Shown: positions 54,673 to 64,000 of the stretch, in pieces
Layout of the letters: the number at the start of each line of letters is the position of its first letter
Numbering within the stretch: the first letter of the stretch is position 1
Position numbers and translations under genes: made by a program
Assembly: GCA_018806915.1 (NCBI GenBank)
Contig: JAGKQI010000102.1
Span: 186,001 to 250,000 of the forward strand
Reading direction: 5' to 3'
DNA length: 64,000 nucleotides
DNA from: Phytophthora colocasiae
Taxonomy: Eukaryota > Oomycota > Peronosporomycetes > Peronosporales > Peronosporaceae
The notes under the pieces: generated by a model
What the model saw: only the letters and a program-made list of their open reading frames with translations
The model's database searches: none
What the model was told of the DNA's origin: nothing

Positions 54673-57066
54673 ATGGGGTCACCTGTGAAAGCTCGAGAGT
54701 GGGAGAAGAGTCTGAAAGTGAAATGTCGACTATGTGGTGGTGCTAGATGCAAACGTTGCAGCGAAAGTGCAGCTTTGGCTAAACAGGATTCGCCCGTAAA
54801 AGGTCTTCATGCTGACTGGGTAGCAGATTGCGCTTTAGCTATGATGAGACCATCCTCGAGACTCATGAACGAGTACAAAATTGCTGACCAGTTCCACAAG
54901 TGAGTGGATTCAACTAAGTATCCATAGTTGTTAAGAACTCTACTGATATTGTTTGTTGTGTAGATTGAATATCACCGCCGTCTTCAACTTGACTCTTCCA
55001 GGTGAACATCCCTATTGTGGAGATGGTCTTGGCGTGAGTGGTTTCCCGTATGACCCGGAGAAAGACCTCATGGCTGAAAACAGTACGAAACCTATAAAAG
55101 CTATACCCTGTACACTTCATATCCTAACTTCACCATTGTTTTAGTCCGCTTTTACAACTTCGGGTGGGAAGATATGACAACACCAACCTTGTCTTTCATG
55201 ATGGACATCGTCAAAGTCATCGCCTCCGTCTTGCTGACTGGCCATCACCGGGTCGCTGTGCATTGCCATGCTGGCTACGGCCGTACGGGCATTACCATCG
55301 CCTGTGCGCTCATTTTCCTCCATAATATCCAACCAGAATTTGCCATTCGTCTTGTACGCCGAGACCGTCCTGGATCCGTCCAAACTGCGGGACAAGTTCA
55401 GTTCGTACACGATTTCCACGCGTACCTGAACGCAGCGCGCGTTGTCTTCGCGTTACCGAAAATCCACGACCGCTTTACGGTTGGAGAGGAGGTGGAGCAC
55501 CAGAATCGACGTTTACATGGCGAAGGAGCAGCCAACTCGAATTTACCGCGTGTCCTGGACTTCTTGTGTGCTGAAGTTGAAGGAGCAGTAACAGCTTCGT
55601 CCGACGTCGTGACTGTGGCGTCATCCTTCGTTAATCACTTGTCTGTACGTCAGCAAGAAGCTTGGCCCCGAACAAGCGAATGCACCAAGGAATTCTACAG
55701 TTCCACGTCCTCAGCCACTGAAGAAATACTCGAGAGGCATCGACAGTTCGTTGGAGGAGCAGTGAACGAGTCTCTGGCTGAAAACAGCATCTCTTTCGAT
55801 ATGATTGAAGCCACAGAGCCCGTGACAAGGGAGCAGCTTTTCCCTATCAAAGTCGGTTTCAACGTTGGTGAATGGAATTGGGAAGACGCTTCTTCTCTTT
55901 GTTCGAATGCCTCCATCCACGCGATTTTGCTACTTGACTGGCTCGAGCACCTCCGTGAACCATTGCTAAGCAGCCAACTAGTTGACAAACTGCTCAATGT
56001 GTCGCCCGTACCGCCGCTACACCTTCCTTCCCCACCCAAGACTTCCGCCTATGGGAACCCGGCTATGATTCACCATACCCGAAGCGAAAGTGAAACTCAC
56101 GGCAGTTCCAACAGTACAATCATCGGCAATTACCAGTTCCAAGCTCTTCATCAGCTCCCAGCGTACGTCATGAGATCTTTGGACCGAGTTCTCTCATGTT
56201 TGCGAGTTCTGGAGGCCAAACTGGAGCAATTCGCAACTGGAGACGTCCTTTTCGATGCTGTCTGCGTCCGCACTGCCATGGCATTGTTCCATCTCTCCAC
56301 CACGAGCTGCTCCGTGTTGTCACTGCGACGTCATTCGGATTGTGTAGCGCTGCTGGTCGACAAATGGCACGCTCCGAAACGTCTTGAGCTCAACTTGGAA
56401 TCCCTGCAGAGGATCAGTGTCCACAGACCTTCAACCTGTCGTCTCACTCATTCAGCCACCACTATCAGCTACAGCCCCGAAGGGGAACGCGCTGTGGCCC
56501 ACGATGATAGCGACATATCGAAATCTCCGTCTCCTTCGCTCACGCGCTCAACTGTTTCTCCCCGGTCGACGCTCTCACTGACGTCGCCATCCACTCGAAC
56601 GCCTCGGGAAATGACTAGCAACTTACCAGGGACATTGAGTGATGATCTCACCGAAGCGCTGATGAGATCCCAGGATCTTGAAGCGGAATTGCAAAATTCC
56701 TTCCTTCAACAGCCTCACAAGCCTCAAAGTGAAGCACACGCACGACCCAGCATCATTTCCAGCGTTCCCAGCACCACATCTCCACGAACGTCAGCAAGAT
56801 CGTCGTCTCCACTGAAAATTGACCCTCTGCCCACCAGTTCTAGGCGAGAAGAAGAAAAAGCTGACAGTAAACCGTCAAAGAAGATCGACCTCAGTCCTTT
56901 ACCCTCGCAGCCTATTCCAGACAAGGAATCTGAGTTGAGCGACAGCTTCTCACTGTCGTTCTCTGCTGAGCCCACAAACAGCTCAAACCATTTAACTCCT
57001 CCTGCGCTTCCAAGTGTACGAGATGGGGGACGCTACAGTAGAAGAAATAGCAACACAGTCAAATAG
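54673..57066 (+). CDS. PTPDC1-like dual-specificity tyrosine phosphatase
   Basis: Three exons (54673-54899, 54964-55082, 55145-57066; introns 64 and 62 bp) give 755 residues. A short Cys-rich N-terminus (CRLCGGARCKRC) precedes the phosphatase domain: ITAVFNLTLPGEHPYCGDGL, IRFYNFGWEDMTTPTLSFM, and the active site HCHAGYGRTG near residues 155-164, the HCx5R signature with Cys and Arg both present. NIQPEFAIRLVRRDRPGSVQ is the typical following helix. Residues 260-480 form a helical region and the last 270 residues are Ser/Pro-rich and disordered. Order and motifs fit PTPDC1-type phosphatases, linked to centrosomes and cilia in animals. Confidence 0.85.
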
Positions 57067-57135
57067 CACACATAAAACCAATAAAACACACCTCATGAGC
57101 ATATTCCCGATTCATCCAACTTTACCAAAGCTGCT

Positions 57136-58484
57136 TCAAGCTACGATCTCGTTCTTGAGCGTAAGAACTTTCACGTCCGCGCCAATTACCAGTTTTGGCA
57201 AAGTTAAATCCCCTTCCTTTCCTTCAACGACCATGTTCGATCCGAAATATCCTTCGAACTTCTTGCCGTCCGTGAAGCCCAATAGAACTCCGTTACGTTC
57301 CCGCACAATGGCTCGAGAAGGTTCACGTTCTGGATGAACTTCCCCAGTCTCCTGGTTCACACTCGGCATCGCGCATCGAGCACAAGGTCTAACGTTACGG
57401 AAACGTGTTCCATCGATTGTAATACAGTTCCAATGTTCGTCAGCAAATGCCGGACTACCACGAAGCACAATACTGAAACAAACAAGCAAGAAATTTAGCT
57501 TTTTCTAGCAAAAAAAAAAAGCAAAAGCAGCGAAACGTACTTGGGACGGAAGCGGTTCATGGGCACAGGAGTCTTCAACGTCGTGTTGAAATCTTCCAGA
57601 GATTCTTCCAGTGCCAGAAGGAACGGGAAAGCGTCGGCAAAGTTGGTAGCGTACCCGGGTGCATACTTCGGCTTGGTATGACGTGTGTATCCATCTCTAA
57701 CTCGTGTAAGACGGAATTTACACTTTTCTTCTCCCATGAATTCATCCAGCCACTTGGCTGCAGCATCTCCTTGGTCAATAGCCTCCACTTTATCCTTCCA
57801 AATGCTCACAACTCGTAGTTGTCCCTCTTCAGTCTGCACCACAGGAACTTCCAGATCTGGCATCCCTTTAGCTGTCAGCACCAGACTTGTAGCCTCCTGA
57901 TCCATACCAGGTAGTATTTTAGGGTGGATTAACGCCAGCTTAGGATATCTTCTCTGAGTCACGAATTTATCCCTATCTCCATCGATAATGACCCATTCTC
58001 GGTCGTGCAGCAGGCCTTTGGGTGTTAATTGGACACTTTCCAATGCAACACCAGCACAAGACTTGACAGGGTACACGAAGAGCCCTGTAACCTTAGGGAA
58101 TTGCAGCTCCGAAGCTTTCAGCGTCACAATAGAAGAATTGGCCAGTTTTATCTTGTAGTTGTCCGAGTTGGACTCATAACTCGTGATAGTGCCAGTCTTT
58201 TGACCGTCCAAAGACTGCTTTAACGCTACTACAGCGTTAATAGGCAAGAGGTTCTTCTGTTTCACAGCTTTTTCTTCTTGAAGTTCATCACGCTGTAAAA
58301 CCGAAATGAAAGAGGAGGAAGAGCTCTTCTGATGCTCTGAGGGCTTCTTCTTTGCAGAAAATGCCACGACGAGAACTGCAATAGAAGCGACAAGTAGCGC
58401 AGCGTAAGGGACCGCAGAAGATGCCGTCGGGGCTGCAGCACACACGGCTGGAAGCAGCAGAGCTACCGTCAAACCTTTCGACAT
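57136..58484 (-). CDS. MOSC-domain protein, mARC-like
   Basis: Two exons (58484-57541, 57472-57136; 68-bp intron) give 426 residues. An N-terminal signal-like stretch (GLTVALLLPAVCAAAP) is followed by a transmembrane segment (YAALLVASIAVLVVAF). Then comes a MOSC_N domain (VTGLFVYPVKSCAGVALESV, HDREWVIIDGD, FVTQRRYPKLALI) and a MOSC domain whose RFRPNIVLRG core is created by the splice. VRPCARCAMPSVNQETGEVH contains the Cys that binds molybdenum cofactor in relatives. mARC enzymes reduce N-hydroxylated compounds at the outer mitochondrial membrane. An upstream ATG at 58526 would add 14 residues inside an inverted-repeat region; I prefer 58484 because it begins the signal-like part. Confidence 0.85.
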
Positions 58485-58524
58485 GATACGATTTTTTATC
58501 CTTATCATATCTTGGGATATTATC

Positions 58525-58587
58525 ACGGTCAGCGACTAGCATTTAGGATAATTTCTTGGGATATTATCCTAAAAAATCGCTGACCGT
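58525..58587. promoter_or_regulatory. nested inverted repeats in a divergent promoter
   Basis: Outer arms acggtcagcga (58525-58535) and tcgctgaccgt (58577-58587) enclose inner arms ttaggataat (58543-58552) and attatcctaa (58563-58572); both pairs are exact. cttgggatattatc also occurs twice (about 58511 and 58555). The block lies in the 111 bp between divergent starts at 58484 and 58596. It could be an operator for both genes or a structured RNA leader; it overlaps the 14-codon upstream extension of the MOSC gene. Confidence 0.6.
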
Positions 58588-58595
58588 CCACAGCT

Positions 58596-60550
58596 ATGGC
58601 GGAGCTGCAGTTCCTCGTGCACTTTAACCGCACGCTATGTGCTTCCTTCCCGTCTAACGTAGCCACTTTCTCGTCTATCACTTCCTTTATCCAACAGCGT
58701 GAAGGTGTACCCTCTTCGCTTCTTGATCTGTACGTTAACGGCCGCAAACTCGACGCTTCCAGCCATGTGCCAAGCTTCCCAACTATTATCCGCGCGCGCC
58801 TTCGCGGTGGCTTGCGAGGAGGCAAAGGGGGCTTCGGTGCAATGCTGCGTAGTATGGGAAAAGCTTCAGGCGCCAAAGCTACGACGGATTTCGGCGCGTG
58901 TCGAGATTTACACGGCCGTCGACTGCGTCATGTGAACCAGGAGGTGGCGATGCACAAGTGGCGACAGGAAGGAGAGATTCGAGCCAAAAGGGACAAGGAA
59001 GGAGTTGAAGAGAGAGAAATTATGGACGAAGAAACACCCAGTGGAATCCCTGGCTGGTATTTAGCCACTCCTTCGTGGGCTGAAGGAGTCAAGAAGTCGT
59101 ACATGAAGAGGAAGCGCAACACTGTGTTGTGCAAGAACTGGGCAAAAGCTAGAGAAGAAGGACGCTCTCCACCTCCAGGAGCTCCGCGTTGGTGGGGATG
59201 TCCACGTGGACGAGACTGTGATTTTGCCCATGGAAGAGAGGAACTGAGAGGTGAAGGGCTGACGGAGTTTAAACGAGCGAAGAAGGAGGAAGCGCAGAGG
59301 GCGAAACAACAGGAACTACAGAACTATGTGGACTTTGAACAGGAGATGCCTGATGACGTTCTGGAAGCAATTAAGAGCGGACTGCGACGGAAGAAGAAGA
59401 CGAAGACCCCAATTGAATTGCAGGAAGAAGTGAGGCTCTTACCGTCAGATATGACGACGCACATTAGTGTCCGCTCAGTGCAATATCCTCCTACAGTCGT
59501 GGAGAAGTGGCTGAAGCTTGTTGGAGATGCGGAAGAGGACGCTACTGCTAGTGTTGGAACGACGTTCAAGCACGGACTGTGTGAGCTGCGTGGTCGTGGC
59601 AATTTCGGCACGGCTGCGGCACGACACTGCTGCGCCTTGACAAAGGGCAAATGGTACTATGAGGTGCGTCTGGTGACGGCTGGAGTTGTGCAAATTGGCT
59701 GGGCGGACTCGACATTTGAGGCGAACTCTGAAACAGGGGATGGAGTGGGTGATCATGAGCGGTCTTGGGCCTACGACGGAGCTCGACAAGTCAAGTGGAA
59801 TAGTGGCAAGGACGAGGAGTACGCTGCAACTGATTCCTGGAGCAAGCACGATGTAATCGGCTGCCTATTGGATCTGGATGAAGGTACTGTGGCGTTTACG
59901 AGAAATGGTGTGGAGCTTGGTGTGGCATTCCGGGACGTCAAGCACACGTCCAGTGATCAAGGCTTCTTTCCCGCCATCAGTGTCGAGCAGACGGAGATTC
60001 TGCTCGTGAACATTGGCTCTCAGCCATTCGCCTACGAAATCCCTGGGTTCGAGCCCGTCATTAACGCTCTGGAAGCTGATGATGCGCAAGAACCAGCTAC
60101 TGAAGCTACGATCAAAGCCACTGCAAGTGAAGAGCCTATGGCAGCACCTTCAATTCCGCTTCAGAAGGAGATCAAAGTGGAGGTTGAGCCTCCCACACCA
60201 GCCATAATTCAGCTCAAAAAGGAGAGCAAAGTAAAGGTTGAGAGACGTCAGGAGCCCAAGAAGAATTCCGCACCCAGTGAGCCTCCTATTGATCTGATGA
60301 AGTTTGAGACTATCGAGGGACTCGAAGCTTTGGGATTGGAAAGGCTGAAGATGGAGCTGAGTCGTCGAGACTTGAAGTGCGGGTACGTTGCTAGTGTAGT
60401 GGCATGACTCATTGTGATATGCTAACTTGTCTTCTTTCGTTATTGATCTACAGCGGAAATTTGACGGAGCGTGCATCTCGACTGCTCAGTGTTCGAGGGA
60501 AAGCTTGGGAGGATATTGACGCGAAGCTGAAGGCCAAGAAGAAGAATTAG
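58596..60550 (+). CDS. SDE2-like splicing/replication factor with inserted CCCH finger and SPRY domain
   Basis: Two exons (58596-60382, 60454-60550; 71-bp intron) give 627 residues. Residues 1-72 form a ubiquitin-like fold that ends at [15 protein letters not shown], the cleavage site and start of the mature protein in SDE2. [18 protein letters not shown] then matches the SDE2 core. A CCCH-like finger follows (CKNWAKA ... [14 protein letters not shown], about 185-220). Residues 330-480 are a SPRY domain ([51 protein letters not shown]). The C-terminus [16 protein letters not shown] plus exon 2 [15 protein letters not shown] is the SDE2 SAP-like domain. SDE2 is released from its ubiquitin fold and joins the spliceosome. 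The CCCH and SPRY insertions are not in animal or yeast SDE2 as I know it. Confidence 0.88.
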
Positions 60551-60712
60551 TGAAGCAGATACAGGTAGATGCAGCAGGGAAAGCAGTGTACTCTTCTTCA
60601 TTGGAGGCATTTTAGCACAGAAAATTACGAAACATGCAACATGGAGATATGCAGCTTGAGCTACTACTGTACGGAGTTGAAGCTAGTTGTGAAGAGAGGA
60701 AGCACACAAGAG

Positions 60713-63049
60713 TTATTTCTTGCGCGTCGTAGTCACCGATGTGTACGACATGCTGGGCTTGAAGGTCGATGGTGGAGGCAGAGGCGCTCCGAAAGGCGAA
60801 AACCCGTTCTGTGAGGCGCCAGGATAACCCATGGGAGGGCGTGGACCGCCAAAGCCGCCAAAGCCACCGTAGCCAGAGGAACCGTTGCCACTCGTGTTGT
60901 GGAACTGCATTGCGAGTGAGGAGACGTCGAAAGCTCCCCCGCCGTTGCTTGAAGGAGGCGGGGGTGGTGGCTGAGGGTATCCCCGTGGTTGCATTGCTCC
61001 GGGAGGGAAGTGCATTGGGTTCTGCTGAGGCATCATCTGTGGCATGGGGTACCCACCGGCAAATTGACCATTTGGTATCGGAGGCATCGGGCGACCGAAC
61101 ATCGCTTGGTTTTGGTGTTGTTGATTCAAAAACGGCTGCTGCTGTTGCTGCGGTGGCTGAGGTGGTTGCTGAAGGGGTTGCGATGATGGAGTCGAGTTGG
61201 GTGGCGGAGGGGGCCCGCTAACCTGAACCGACTTGGCGAAATTGGCAAAGTTAAAGCCGCCAGCGCTTTCTTGCGTGTTGCCTTGAGCTGGTTCATCGTC
61301 TGGAGACTTGGACAAACCGGGAGGAGGTGCCGATCTAGTAGGTGGCACGGACTTGCTGCGCGGTTGTTGGTCTTCACTTGACAGCTCGACCGCAGGGGCT
61401 GGCCCACTTGGAAGTGGTGGAGATGATGCCCGTGCGAAGCCGAACCGAGATTCACCTGCACTTTCAGCAACAGGCTTCTGCGGTTGTTCTTCAACGGATT
61501 TACTGCTTTTAACAGGAGGCATTTCGTCTTCTTTCTCGTCAGTCTTGCTCTCTTCGCACTCTTCCTCAACTTTCTCTGTCTGTTCAGACTTCTCCTTGCG
61601 CGGAAAAACCTCTTGTTCCTCAGACAGAACGATTTCCACCTCCACCGGCTCAAGCTCAATAATCTCATCGTCAGCTTGATTCCCCAGTAAAAGGTGAAGG
61701 TTCTTCTGGAGATTTGGGTCTTCGAATTGTGTGAGTCGCAACTGTGCGTACTGCCGGAACTCCAGTAGCCGATTCTGCTGTGCCTTCTCAATCGCCACAA
61801 GTTCGTCCACAAACTGTTCACGAAGACGCAGTCGCTTGATATAAGTCGTCGCCACATGGAACTGTCCACCCTCAATGGCTCGGCGGATCAGCACCTCGAC
61901 ACTGTATTGAGAGAGATACTCAGTGTTGTCCTCTTCCCGCGGAGGCACTTCTTCGCCAATTGCAGCAGCAAGTGCAGCTTCAGCCGCTGCAATAGCATCG
62001 TCCAGTGGATTCTTGGCCAATTTGAACTTGATCGCGTACTTGATGGCTTTGTAGAACTCGCCATGTGCAACCATCGCATCCACCAGGTACCGCAACAAGC
62101 TCACAGTGGCGTCTCCGTTGCCTTGGTCCAGCTTAAACTCACGTAGATAACGTAGTGACGTCACAAAGTCCCCCACATGAGCGGTTTCGCGCACCAGTGC
62201 TTCGTAGAACTTGACTCGCGTGTCATCTTTATCCGACAACTTGTTCATGCACTTTACAGCCTGAGGCCACTGCCGCTGCTTCATCATCTCGACCGCCAAC
62301 GCTTCCAACGGGAACTCCTTGAACAGCTGCATCTCCATTACACTGGAGATAGCTTCCTCCCAGGCTCTTGTCTCCAGCATGCCAGCTACCAGTTGAGGAG
62401 CCGGGAACGTTTCCAACAATCCGAATTGTTTCGAGAACTTGAGCGCCGCCCGGAACTTCCCCGCACGAATCATTGCTTGAATCAGTGCAGGTGGCGTCCA
62501 GCAGGGACGTTCCGCAGTGGCTGCAGCAGCAGACAACTGCTCAAAGCCTGGGACCATTTCCTGCGCCAGTCGTACAGCTCCACTAAATTGTAGTGCACGT
62601 ACCATTTCATTAATCAGCAGCGTAACAAGAGCATCATTCTGCTGTAGTTGCAAATCGCGCACTAATTGCGCAGCTTGCTCCAAAGTGCGGGGGGTTTTGG
62701 CTTGTTCCAACATGAGACGCACAACGTCCGCTGTCTGGAAGCGAGTGTTTAAGTGTGGACTAGCAGCGATAAGGAAAGCGGCATCTGTGAACTTGGCAGT
62801 CATAAGGAGCTGCTGTAGTCGACTCTCAAGGGCTTCGGGGGTCGCATTGTCCGCGTACGTACGCGCTTGAGCCACGCCCAACTCGAAAGCGGACGGAGCA
62901 GGTTTGGCAGGAGCTTTGGGCTTAGCATTGCGCTGCTTTGGCTGCGACTTGGAACGTGTAGAGGGACCAGAAGGTCTGGATTTACCTGTGGAGGTAGTGC
63001 GATTGGCTTGAGAGACGCCCCGCCAATTGGCGGGCGCAGGCTGCGTCAT
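60713..63049 (-). CDS. alpha-helical repeat protein with Pro/Gln-rich tail
   Basis: A single-exon frame of 778 residues. Residues 1-50 are basic and disordered. Residues 55-430 consist of antiparallel helical pairs of about 35 residues, such as LIQAMIRAGKFRAALKFSKQ and EDNTEYLSQYSVEVLIRRAI, resembling helical repeats in exonuclease mut-7/EXD3 homologues or TPR/PPR scaffolds. Residues 450-540 are Glu-rich. The last 240 residues are Pro/Gln/Gly-rich with PQQQQQPFLNQQHQNQ and GYGGFGGFGG. Such tails often drive condensates or RNA-granule association (inference). No nuclease motif is present. Confidence 0.8.
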   Translation of the reverse strand: MTQPAPANWRGVSQANRTTSTGKSRPSGPSTRSKSQPKQRNAKPKAPAKPAPSAFELGVAQARTYADNATPEALESRLQQLLMTAKFTDAAFLIAASPHLNTRFQTADVVRLMLEQAKTPRTLEQAAQLVRDLQLQQNDALVTLLINEMVRALQFSGAVRLAQEMVPGFEQLSAAAATAERPCWTPPALIQAMIRAGKFRAALKFSKQFGLLETFPAPQLVAGMLETRAWEEAISSVMEMQLFKEFPLEALAVEMMKQRQWPQAVKCMNKLSDKDDTRVKFYEALVRETAHVGDFVTSLRYLREFKLDQGNGDATVSLLRYLVDAMVAHGEFYKAIKYAIKFKLAKNPLDDAIAAAEAALAAAIGEEVPPREEDNTEYLSQYSVEVLIRRAIEGGQFHVATTYIKRLRLREQFVDELVAIEKAQQNRLLEFRQYAQLRLTQFEDPNLQKNLHLLLGNQADDEIIELEPVEVEIVLSEEQEVFPRKEKSEQTEKVEEECEESKTDEKEDEMPPVKSSKSVEEQPQKPVAESAGESRFGFARASSPPLPSGPAPAVELSSEDQQPRSKSVPPTRSAPPPGLSKSPDDEPAQGNTQESAGGFNFANFAKSVQVSGPPPPPNSTPSSQPLQQPPQPPQQQQQPFLNQQHQNQAMFGRPMPPIPNGQFAGGYPMPQMMPQQNPMHFPPGAMQPRGYPQPPPPPPSSNGGGAFDVSSLAMQFHNTSGNGSSGYGGFGGFGGPRPPMGYPGASQNGFSPFGAPLPPPSTFKPSMSYTSVTTTRKK

Positions 63050-63250
63050 GGAGGGCGGCGGAGCTTTAGGCTGGAGCGCGTAGGATTCTACTATGAGTTC
63101 GTGTGCCGCATAATAAAGTAATCTGATTGGATGTTATTGACATGTAACGAGTCTGTTATTGACATGGTTTTTAGCCAATGATATTTTTCATTCTACATTA
63201 CAACCAGTATGGTCCATACTGTATGGACAAGAGGTGTTGAAGCATAAGCC

Positions 63251-63977
63251 TTAGGCGATGGCTGGGAACTTGCAAATGGGACAGAGAGCCTTCTCTTGAA
63301 GCCACGGATCGATGCATTCTGGGTGGAAACGGTGGAAACACGGCATCATACGTACATGACCGTCCACTTTGAATGTGTTTAAACACACTGTGCAGCACGC
63401 ATTCTCGGACGCTTGCAACATGTTCTCGCTGTAAATAATGGCACATCAACAATAAACGTCAGTATAACAACTCTCCAGAGTGGTCGAGGCTGGATTTCCA
63501 GGCACGTACGTCATCGTAACAATAGGCAGCTGCTGGATCTGCTGTGGTGTAGCACCTTCGTGGCGGCGTTCGTTCAGAGCCTCAAGGCGCATTAAACGCT
63601 CGTAGTCATTGCTATCGAAGTCGCGGTTGCTCATTAGCAATTGCAGCATTTCTCCATCCAGTTGCTCGTACAGCGCACGACTCAACTGCATGACACCGCG
63701 TGGTGCTTGCCTCCTTCTCTGCTGCGGGTGATCACGCTTGGTACTGAGAATGATCAGCTCCAGCAACGAGATGATGCCGTACATGACGACAGGCAGGCCG
63801 ACTGTGTGCAGCAGAGAAAAAAAGAGATTAGAATCAGATAATGACGTTATTTAAACGAAGAATCGAGGCAAACGTACACGCCACAGCAAGAGGGAAGAGC
63901 GCTTGAGGGAGGTACATGGCGAGGAAGGCCACCAGGGCGCCCAGACCGCCCACTGTTAGGAGCACCAACTTCGCCAT
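63251..63977 (-). CDS. membrane-anchored RING-H2 E3 ubiquitin ligase
   Basis: Three exons (63977-63878, 63801-63510, 63428-63251; introns 76 and 81 bp) give 189 residues. Two hydrophobic segments at about residues 4-30 and 34-54 (the second formed across the first splice as FGLPVVMYGIISLLELIIL) anchor the protein. A helical cytosolic part follows. The C-terminus is a complete RING-H2 finger: CCTVCLNTFKVDGHVRMM then PCFHRFHPECIDPWLQEK and CPIC, with all eight ligands (C3H2C3). It would recruit E2 enzymes to a membrane; substrates unknown. The start at 63977 is 24 bp from the window end, so further upstream sequence cannot be checked. Confidence 0.88.
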
Positions 63978-64000
63978 GTTTTTTCTACTACGTGCTGGAT

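Overview
The window reads as nuclear DNA of an oomycete, most likely Phytophthora or a close relative. Coding genes are dense, 70-700 bp apart, on both strands, and interrupted by short GT-AG introns, mostly 54-82 bp, whose joins keep frame in every model below. Gene content (tetraspanin-like genes, tubby with an arginine-rich head, flagellum-associated families, Cys/HGGG-repeat zinc-finger protein) and the decayed MULE, hAT, tRNA-derived SINE and TnpB/Fanzor-like remnants fit that group. Species is not determinable from the sequence alone. All gene models were derived by hand from splice signals and reading frames; no search was run.

Layout. 1-4.6 kb: an edge gene, an NhaC-type antiporter and a CPBP-family membrane protein, all minus. 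4.6-9 kb: gene-poor, with a decayed Mutator-like transposase and a TnpB/Fanzor-like tail. 8.8-14.3 kb: a short ankyrin gene, then two tandem UDP-glucuronate 4-epimerase genes that are almost identical in their central 969 bp; the 2.7 kb between them holds a SINE with a 15-bp target duplication, a tRNA-like sequence without a D arm, and two pairs of long perfect inverted repeats. 14.9-24.2 kb: dense housekeeping block (FCP1 CTD phosphatase, small acidic protein, tail-anchored TPR protein, eIF3k, UTP15). 24.3-26.5 kb: repeat island with two inverted copies of a repeat-borne gene and 115-bp hairpin repeats. 26.5-29.6 kb: two tetraspanin-like genes and a broken third. 29.9-30.2 kb: TnpB/Fanzor-like zinc-ribbon remnant. 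30.3-45.6 kb: EF-hand/GYGxF repeat protein, tubby-like protein, CID protein, zinc-ribbon protein, androglobin-like calpain-domain protein and a RING plus six-zinc-finger protein. 45.6-50 kb: gene-poor, with hairpins, a 74-codon gene, and a methyltransferase gene split by an 871-bp hAT element. 50-64 kb: giant coiled-coil protein, PTPDC1-like phosphatase, mARC-like MOSC protein, SDE2-type splicing protein with inserted CCCH and SPRY domains, helical-repeat protein and a membrane RING-H2 ligase.

Themes. FCP1 and the CID protein both act on the RNA polymerase II CTD; UTP15 and eIF3k belong to ribosome production and translation initiation; SDE2 to splicing. The androglobin-like and PTPDC1-like genes suggest flagellar or centrosomal roles in zoospores (inference). 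Several neighbours are divergent pairs separated by only 110-290 bp.
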